Part shown: piece by piece, positions 5,513 to 9,783 of the stretch
Position numbering within the stretch: the stretch's first letter is position 1
Layout: each line of letters starts with the position of its first letter
NCBI GenBank assembly: GCA_026914095.1
Contig: JAPPIY010000286.1
Location: 1 to 9,783 of the forward strand
DNA length: 9,783 nucleotides
Origin: Oligoflexia bacterium
GTDB taxonomy: Bacteria; Bdellovibrionota; Bdellovibrionia; Bdellovibrionales; UBA1609
Direction: 5' to 3'
Translations under genes and position numbers: made by a program
Notes under the pieces: model-generated
Told to the model about the DNA's origin: nothing
Databases searched by the model: none
Seen by the model: the letters and a program-made list of their open reading frames with translations, nothing else

Positions 5513-5948
5513 TGATTAAAAGACAACTATTAAGGGAACTGAAAGAAAATCTCAAAAATCATTCTGCTGTAGCTCTTCTAGGCCCCCGACAAACAGGTAA
5601 AACAACCTTAGCTCATCTGATAACCAAAAAGATTCCTTCTGTTTATCTTGATCTGGAATCTCCGGAGGACTTATTAAAATTGAGTGATCCTCTTTTATTT
5701 CTTTCTAGGCATATGAATAAACTGGTGATTCTGGATGAAGCGCATCGAAAACCAGATATCTTTCCGAAGAAATTAAAAAAGGGCTAGCTCCTAAAATATC
5801 TTCTGGTTTTCACAGAGGCTGTGAAGATATAAAAGCTACAAGAAAGTATCTGGTTTATGGCGGAACAGAAAAGTTTCCTATAAAATATAACACTACTGTT
5901 ATAGGTTTGGAGCGCATAATGAAACTTTTAAAAAAAAGAGAATCATAA
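5512..5948 (+). pseudogene. Broken AAA_14/DUF4143-type ATPase gene
   Basis: The first 91 codons (stop TAG at 5785-5787) form the N-terminal AAA part: MIKRQLLREL, Walker A GPRQTGKTT at residues 24-32, Walker B LVILDEAHR at 71-79. From about 5757 a second frame continues (EEIKKGLAPKISSGF, then CEDIKATRKYLVYGG) to a TAA at 5946-5948. This is the usual C-terminal end of the same family. Intact members have roughly 370-400 residues, so the middle, including the sensor part and most of DUF4143, has been deleted and the frame shifted at about 5757-5770. The family is common in mobile and accessory DNA. The gene is surely inactive as a full ATPase. The pieces lie just upstream of map, 20 bases away. 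Confidence 0.85.
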
Positions 5949-5968
5949 AATAGTATAGAAAACATAAA

Positions 5969-6742
5969 ATGGCTCAAACATTAGCTCCTTATGAAATTCC
6001 TTTGATGCGTCAATCCTGTCAGTTGGCTGCTCAGGTTTTAATTTTTATAGAAGATTACATTCAACCCGGGGTAAGCGCTCAAAAATTAGACAAGTTATGC
6101 CATGATTTTATTGTATCCCATGACGCTTTGCCGGCCCCTTTAAATTATAAAGGCTTTCCAAAATCAGTCTGCATTTCTATAAATAGCTGTATTTGCCATG
6201 GAGCGCCGGACGCTACAGTTTTAAAGGAAGGGGATATTGTCAATATAGATGTCACTTGCATTAAAGAAGGCTTTTATGGAGACACTTCCAAGACTTTTTT
6301 TGTGGGAGAGGTTTCTCAGACAGCTAAAGATTTAACAGATTGCGCTTACCAAGCCATGCGTAAAGGGATAGAGGCCATCCGCCCTAAGGGAACAACAGGA
6401 GACATTGGTTTTGCCATAGAAAAATACAGCACGAGAAAGGGTTTTTTTCCTGTTCGGGAGATAGGAGGACATGGCATTGGAAAAATCTTTCATGACGAGC
6501 CTTTTGTTCCCTCTTATGGCAAAAAAGGCCGAGGAGAGATTTTACAGCCTTGGAGCTGTATTACAGTAGAGCCGATGATCAATCAAAACTCTCCCGATAT
6601 TAAAGAGTTTGATATTCCTAATTCCAGCGTCAAGTACTATCATACTGTGGATGGATCTCTCTCGGCTCAATTTGAGCACACTATTTTAATACAGGATGAA
6701 AGTTCAGAAAAACCTTACGAAATTCTCACTCTTCCCCTATAA
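5969..6742 (+). CDS. map: Methionine aminopeptidase, type I
   Basis: This cytoplasmic metalloenzyme removes the initiator methionine from new proteins. The 257-residue length is that of the E. coli enzyme (264). The metal and catalytic residues are all in place: H77 (CHGAP), D94 (NIDVT), D105 (GDTSKTF), H168 (GGHGIG), H175 (IFHDEP), E201 (TVEPMIN) and E236 (SAQFEHTI). The N-terminal 60 residues are the normal type I helical segment, without a zinc-finger or SH3-binding extension. The ATG at 5969 is the only sensible start, yet no Shine-Dalgarno is visible before it. TAGTAT at 5951-5956 could be a -10 element of a promoter very close to the start. It stands alone between the ATPase remnant and a weakly coding stretch. 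Confidence 0.96.
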   Translation: MAQTLAPYEIPLMRQSCQLAAQVLIFIEDYIQPGVSAQKLDKLCHDFIVSHDALPAPLNYKGFPKSVCISINSCICHGAPDATVLKEGDIVNIDVTCIKEGFYGDTSKTFFVGEVSQTAKDLTDCAYQAMRKGIEAIRPKGTTGDIGFAIEKYSTRKGFFPVREIGGHGIGKIFHDEPFVPSYGKKGRGEILQPWSCITVEPMINQNSPDIKEFDIPNSSVKYYHTVDGSLSAQFEHTILIQDESSEKPYEILTLPL

Positions 6743-6799
6743 GCCACAAGAATTTTTCCGAAATATTACTTTTTTCTGCTTTTTATTGTATATATTAAC

Positions 6800-7061
6800 T
6801 TACTGCGCTTTAACAAGCTCTTTTTGAATCTCTTTCTGGAGATATCTTATATCTTTTAAAATATTCAGCAGTTGTTTCTTAATTAAAATTTGCTTATTTA
6901 GTTCGGAGGTTCGGATTCTTTTACTTAGTAATTTATTATAATCTGAATATAACGGCTCCAGATCAGCTACCAGCTTTTTCTTTTCTATAAAACCTGAATT
7001 TTTCAAAATCAGACGGTATAATTGCCGCTATTCTCTTTAAAAGTCCTTTAAAAAGACCCAT
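6800..7061 (-). pseudogene. Possible small coiled-coil gene with a frameshift
   Basis: On the minus strand a frame from the ATG at 7059-7061 (MGLFKGLLKRIAAIIP) runs to a stop near 6963. A second frame, one base off, continues with EKKKLVADLEPLYSDYNKLL and then a Lys/Leu/Gln-rich helix to a stop at about 6800. They meet in a run of five A's (minus strand). Removing one base would give one continuous protein of about 86 residues with a predicted coiled coil. No ribosome site is obvious and I do not recognise a family. It may be a decayed gene, or chance. The rest of 6743-7164 holds the short gap after map and the ahcY leader, where CTTGAA/TTCAAG (7078-7094) forms a small dyad. Confidence 0.3.
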
Positions 7062-7164
7062 AAGGTCAAGGTTTTTTCTTGAAAGAAATTCAAGTTTTCC
7101 ATAAAGCAAATTTATTCTTGTAAAATTCGTCTTTTTAAAAGATAAATAAGAAAAAGGCTTAAAA

Positions 7165-8511
7165 ATGGGAACTCCAAAAATCAAAGGCTCGCTCAAGCCG
7201 GATTATAAAGTATGTCGCCCGGCTATGGAAGATAGCAGGCATTTTGAAAAGTTGGCTCGCTGGGGAAGAGAGGAAATTCACATTGCTGAAACCGAGATGC
7301 CCGGCCTTATGGCCTTAAGAGAGGAATACAAAGGAAAAAGGCCTCTTAAAGGTGCCAAAATCACGGGATGCCTCCACATGACAATCCAAACAGCTGTTTT
7401 AATAGAAACTTTAAAAGTTTTAGGGGCTGAAGTGAGATGGTCTTCTTGCAATATTTATTCCACTCAAGATCATTCAGCGGTTGCCATGGCAAAAGCCGGT
7501 GTTCCTGTTTTTGCTTGGAAAGGAGAGACAGAGGAAGAGTATCAATGGTGTATTGAGCAAACAGTTTATGGCTGGGAGCAAGCTTTTAATCTGATCATTG
7601 ATGATGGCGGAGATCTGACTCATTTTATGCATCAGCCAAAACAGTCCAGCTTAATGCGAAATGTAATAGGCCTATCTGAAGAAACAACGACAGGAATCCA
7701 GCATTTAGAAAAAATGTACAGTCAGGGAAAACTTAAAGTTCCAGCTATCAATGTCAATGACTCGGTGACAAAATCCAAATTTGACAATCTTTATGGGTGT
7801 CGGGAATCTCTAGCCGATGGAGTAAAAAGAGCCACTGATGTTATGATAGCGGGTAAAAATGTTTTGGTCGCCGGTTATGGAGATGTGGGCAAAGGCTCAG
7901 CTCAAAGCATGCAAGCTCTTGGAGCCAGAGTTTTTATAACAGAAATTGATCCGATATGCGCTTTGCAGGCAAGAATGGAAGGCTATGAAGTGGTTTTGTT
8001 GGAAGATATAGTGGATAAAGTTGATATTTTTGTAACTGCAACTGGCTGTAAAGATATTGTCACACAAAGACATTTTGAAAAAATGAAACAGGGAGCTATT
8101 ATCTGCAATATCGGCCACTTTGATGTAGAGGTGGACATGAAGTGGTTAAATAAAAACACGGACAAACGGCTCATCAAAGATCAAGTGAATATCCATCGTT
8201 TTCCAAATGGCAAAGAGCTTATTGTTTTAGCTGAAGGCCGTTTGGTAAATCTAGCTTGCGCGACCGGGCATCCCTCTTTTGTAATGAGCCAGTCTTTTAC
8301 CAATCAAGTTTTAGCTCAAATAGAGCTGTGGAAGAATCATAAAAATTACAGTCCAGGAGTTTACCGACTGCCTAAAATTTTAGATGAAAAAGTCGCTCGG
8401 CTTCATTTAAGCAAAATGGATGTTAAACTCACAAAATTGACTCAAGAGCAGGCGGAATATCTCAACCTCTCCCAAAAAGGGCCTTTTAAATCTGACCACT
8501 ACCGATACTAA
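7165..8511 (+). CDS. ahcY: S-adenosylhomocysteine hydrolase (adenosylhomocysteinase)
   Basis: The NAD-dependent cytoplasmic enzyme splits S-adenosylhomocysteine into homocysteine and adenosine, clearing the inhibitor made by SAM-dependent methylation. The 448 residues cover the full fold. They include the substrate-domain motifs CLHMTIQTAVL (H71), IDDGGDLT, EETTTG (E172) and NDSVTKSKFDN (K203, D207), the NAD-binding loop GYGDVGKG at 237-244, NIGHFD (H318) and the family C-terminal signature ending in DHYRY. The ATG at 7165 has AAAAGG at 7152-7157 in front and gives the usual N-terminus. The gene seems to be a single unit: map ends 422 bases before it and a tRNA on the other strand follows. 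I see no SAH riboswitch in the leader. No catalytic residue is missing. Confidence 0.97.
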   Translation: MGTPKIKGSLKPDYKVCRPAMEDSRHFEKLARWGREEIHIAETEMPGLMALREEYKGKRPLKGAKITGCLHMTIQTAVLIETLKVLGAEVRWSSCNIYSTQDHSAVAMAKAGVPVFAWKGETEEEYQWCIEQTVYGWEQAFNLIIDDGGDLTHFMHQPKQSSLMRNVIGLSEETTTGIQHLEKMYSQGKLKVPAINVNDSVTKSKFDNLYGCRESLADGVKRATDVMIAGKNVLVAGYGDVGKGSAQSMQALGARVFITEIDPICALQARMEGYEVVLLEDIVDKVDIFVTATGCKDIVTQRHFEKMKQGAIICNIGHFDVEVDMKWLNKNTDKRLIKDQVNIHRFPNGKELIVLAEGRLVNLACATGHPSFVMSQSFTNQVLAQIELWKNHKNYSPGVYRLPKILDEKVARLHLSKMDVKLTKLTQEQAEYLNLSQKGPFKSDHYRY

Positions 8512-8609
8512 ATTTTAGACGGCTCTTCCTCTTATAAAAGCTTCATTAAAGAAGACAAAGCCGACAAGTTTATTCAGAATGCCTGAGTACAATTTATTCT
8601 CTAACTCAG

Positions 8610-8702
<93 letters not shown>

Positions 8703-8712
8703 TGGTTTTTTG

Positions 8713-8741
8713 TTTTTATCAATTTTCAAGCTGTAATCCAA
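8713..8741 (-). promoter_or_regulatory. Likely promoter of tRNA-Ser
   Basis: On the minus strand TTGGAT (8736-8741) and TAAAAA (8713-8718) are 17 bases apart, with the -10 ending ten bases before the mature tRNA 5' end. Box sequences and spacing mirror the promoter of the divergent tRNA-Arg. Confidence 0.45.
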
Positions 8742-8786
8742 GCCTTATTTTAAGATGTAAGTCCTTATGAAAATCAAGGATTCTGC

Positions 8787-8815
8787 TTGATTTTATCAGC
8801 ATTTCTTTCTAAAAA
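8787..8815 (+). promoter_or_regulatory. Likely promoter of tRNA-Arg
   Basis: TTGATT (8787-8792) and TAAAAA (8810-8815) are 17 bases apart, 11 bases before the tRNA 5' end. The -35 overlaps the right arm of an ATCAAG/CTTGAT dyad (about 8773-8791), and the -10 lies in the palindrome CTTTCT-AAAA-AGAAAG. Confidence 0.45.
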
Positions 8816-8826
8816 GAAAGCTCTAA

Positions 8827-8903
8827 GTGCCCGTAGCTCAATTGGATAGAGCATCTGACTACGGATCAGAAGGTTAGGGGTTCAACTCCTCTCGGGCACG
8901 CCA
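8827..8903 (+). tRNA. tRNA-Arg (anticodon ACG)
   Basis: The 77-base gene has acceptor stem GTGCCCG/CGGGCAC with discriminator G and encoded CCA, a D-arm TAGCTCAATTGGATAGAGCA and an anticodon stem TCTGA/TCAGA with loop CTACGGA. The anticodon ACG is at 8861-8863; its first base is expected to become inosine to read CGU, CGC and CGA. The T-arm GGGGTTCAACTCCTC is normal. Confidence 0.96.
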
Positions 8904-8934
8904 TAGAGAAAAATTTTTATTTTTAGCTCAAAAG

Positions 8935-8970
8935 TAAAATAAAGAAGAGTTGCTAAACTTTTTTATTTTA
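8935..8970 (+). terminator. AT-rich hairpin after tRNA-Arg
   Basis: TAAAATAAAGAAG at 8935-8947 pairs with CTTTTTTATTTTA at 8958-8970 over 13 positions with a single G-T wobble and a ten-base loop. It starts 31 bases after the tRNA and its T-rich right arm would release the polymerase. The right arm runs into the repeat unit that begins at 8969. Confidence 0.55.
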
Positions 8971-9391
8971 TATAGCGATCCTGTTTGAAAATTCCGGTTT
9001 TAAATTTTCAGGTTCTTTTTTTAAAACTTATAAACGAAAGGCGGGAATTATATACTTGACTAGCCAAAACAAAAATACTTGCTTTTTATTTAGTTTTAAA
9101 AGCTTTTATCGGGCTTCGTCATTCCCGCGAAAGCGGGAATCTGCTTCAATCGGTCAGTGTTAGAGTGAGAAGATTCCCGCTTTCGCGGGAATGACAGTTA
9201 AAAGAGTTTGTATATAATTCCTTAAAAGGTTTAAAACGAGTTCGGCCCCTGTTTGCGCGAGGGCAGGCTTTGACCACAATGCGATCATAGGTCGCTTTGT
9301 AGCAAAACGCAGGATTGAGCTTTTAAGCTTTTCATTTATAAGTTTTTGAAGAATATGCAACACTGAAATTTCAAACAAGATTACTATATGA
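8969..9391. repeat. Composite inverted-repeat region 2 between tRNA-Arg and the glutamate-synthase gene
   Basis: The same ~30 bp unit as in element 1 bounds this region in inverted order: + at 8969-8995 (TATAGCGATCCTGTTTG) and - at 9365-9391 (TATAGTAATCTTGTTTG on the minus strand). Just inside the left unit, AATTTTCAGGTTC at 9003-9015 is identical to 3575-3587 of element 1. Further in are a 12-bp inverted pair GGAATTATATAC (9044-9055 and 9210-9221) and a pair of GC dyads. No gene is recognisable in the 480 bases from the tRNA to 9383. The minus frame near 9160-9378 merely reads through the repeats. Confidence 0.65.
9118..9195. repeat. Inverted pair of GC dyads
   Basis: A 25-base segment at 9118-9142 (GTC, then ATTCCCGC-GAAA-GCGGGAAT, then CT) is repeated perfectly in inverse orientation at 9171-9195, separated by 28 bases. 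Each copy is itself an eight-pair stem with a four-base loop. It matches the first dyad of element 1 (3501-3523) exactly. Confidence 0.9.
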
Positions 9392-9783
9392 CATGCTCTG
9401 GCTTTAATTCTGAAAAGCTTTTCAAGCCTAAAGCTCCCAAAAGCTCATAATTGTATTTTAAAATATGAAGCGCATAATTTTTTACACGCTCTGACTTTTT
9501 TTCAATATCCAAGCCTTTCATTAAGCGGGGATTGTGTGTGGTGATCCCTGTGGGGCAGTTATTTGTATGGCACCGCAAGGCTTGAATACAGCCTAGGGCT
9601 AATAAAAACCCCCTGGCGGTATAAACCGCATCCGCGCCCAAAGCCATAGCCATAATTTGTCCGCCAGAGCGAATCAATTTGCCAGAGCAAAGCCGTTTAA
9701 ATTTACCTTCAACTTCCAGCTCATTTACAATTTCATCTATGATTTTAAGAGCCGATTTTAAATCATAACCCAAATCATCCATG
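9384..9783 (-). CDS. FMN-binding glutamate-synthase-family protein, C-terminal part
   Basis: The minus-strand frame comes in from the right edge and ends with a TAG at 9384-9386, giving 132 or more C-terminal residues. It is the end of the glutamate synthase FMN domain: LCSGKLIRSGGQIMAMALGAD, then ARGFLLALGC, then CHTNNCPTGITTHNP (quoted as separate motifs). C65, C71 and C76 of the fragment keep the C-x5-C-x4-C spacing of the 3Fe-4S ligands of GltB. The motif ALGCIQALRCHTNNCPTG fits the stand-alone FMN-binding glutamate-synthase family better than full GltB. The methionine at the edge is probably internal, since the flavin-binding half is missing from the window. The protein stops at LKPEHVI. 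Relatives usually have a further tail, and the stop lies inside a repeat unit, so the end may have been replaced. Confidence 0.9.
   Translation of the reverse strand, partial: MDDLGYDLKSALKIIDEIVNELEVEGKFKRLCSGKLIRSGGQIMAMALGADAVYTARGFLLALGCIQALRCHTNNCPTGITTHNPRLMKGLDIEKKSERVKNYALHILKYNYELLGALGLKSFSELKPEHVI

Noticed and set aside
5495..5515. Mini-gene MQKYKV as a real peptide
   Set aside because: Six codons are too few to claim a gene. It is mentioned only as part of the palindromic leader.
7010..7164. SAH riboswitch before ahcY
   Set aside because: No conserved core or stems of that riboswitch class are visible. Only a small CTTGAA/TTCAAG dyad is present.
7897..8177. Two minus-strand frames within ahcY
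   Set aside because: They are antisense shadows of a fully conserved enzyme.
9160..9378. Minus-strand frame of 72 codons ending in PAKAGIF
   Set aside because: It starts at a TTG inside the repeat unit and ends in the GC dyad. No family or ribosome site is seen.

Overview
The window is low-GC DNA from a bacterium, most likely a host-associated proteobacterium. This is an inference. BolA is typical of Proteobacteria. The dyads built on ATTCCCGC/GCGGGAAT are widespread in proteobacterial genomes. The lysine-tail plus SWIB protein, the relic of a leucine-rich-repeat (LRR) protein and the decaying genes resemble intracellular or amoeba-associated lineages. The genus cannot be fixed from the sequence alone.

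Left part (1-3403): the 3' end of an unrecognised gene is followed by a tight + strand cluster. It holds a small stand-alone LuxR/GerE-type DNA-binding protein and then three lipoproteins with classic lipoboxes. The lipoproteins are diverged paralogues. They share a C-x5-C-x3-C-x(11-18)-C block, an [LR]xW[IV]A block and, in two of them, an identical C-x3-C-x8-C C-terminus. I do not recognise this family. The regulator plus lipoprotein array is the best candidate here for an undescribed system.

Middle part (3404-5948): a composite inverted repeat lies just upstream of bolA. Next comes a basic protein with a histone-H1-like lysine tail and a SWIB domain, closed by a strong terminator. A decay zone follows. 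It holds a minus-strand LRR-protein relic, then an AAA_14/DUF4143-type ATPase gene reduced to its N- and C-terminal ends by an internal deletion and frameshift.

Right part (5969-9783): intact housekeeping genes are map (methionine aminopeptidase) and ahcY (S-adenosylhomocysteine hydrolase). A possible frameshifted minus-strand small gene lies between them. Two divergent tRNA genes follow, Ser-GCT and Arg-ACG, each with a plausible promoter. A second, larger copy of the composite repeat runs from the tRNA-Arg terminator to the stop codon of a minus-strand, FMN-binding glutamate-synthase-family gene that leaves the window at its right edge.

The two repeat regions share a ~30 bp unit (core TATAGTGATCTTGTTTG) found five times in the window, paired with GTC-ATTCCCGC/GCGGGAAT dyads. 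They look like a small interspersed, possibly mobile, repeat family.
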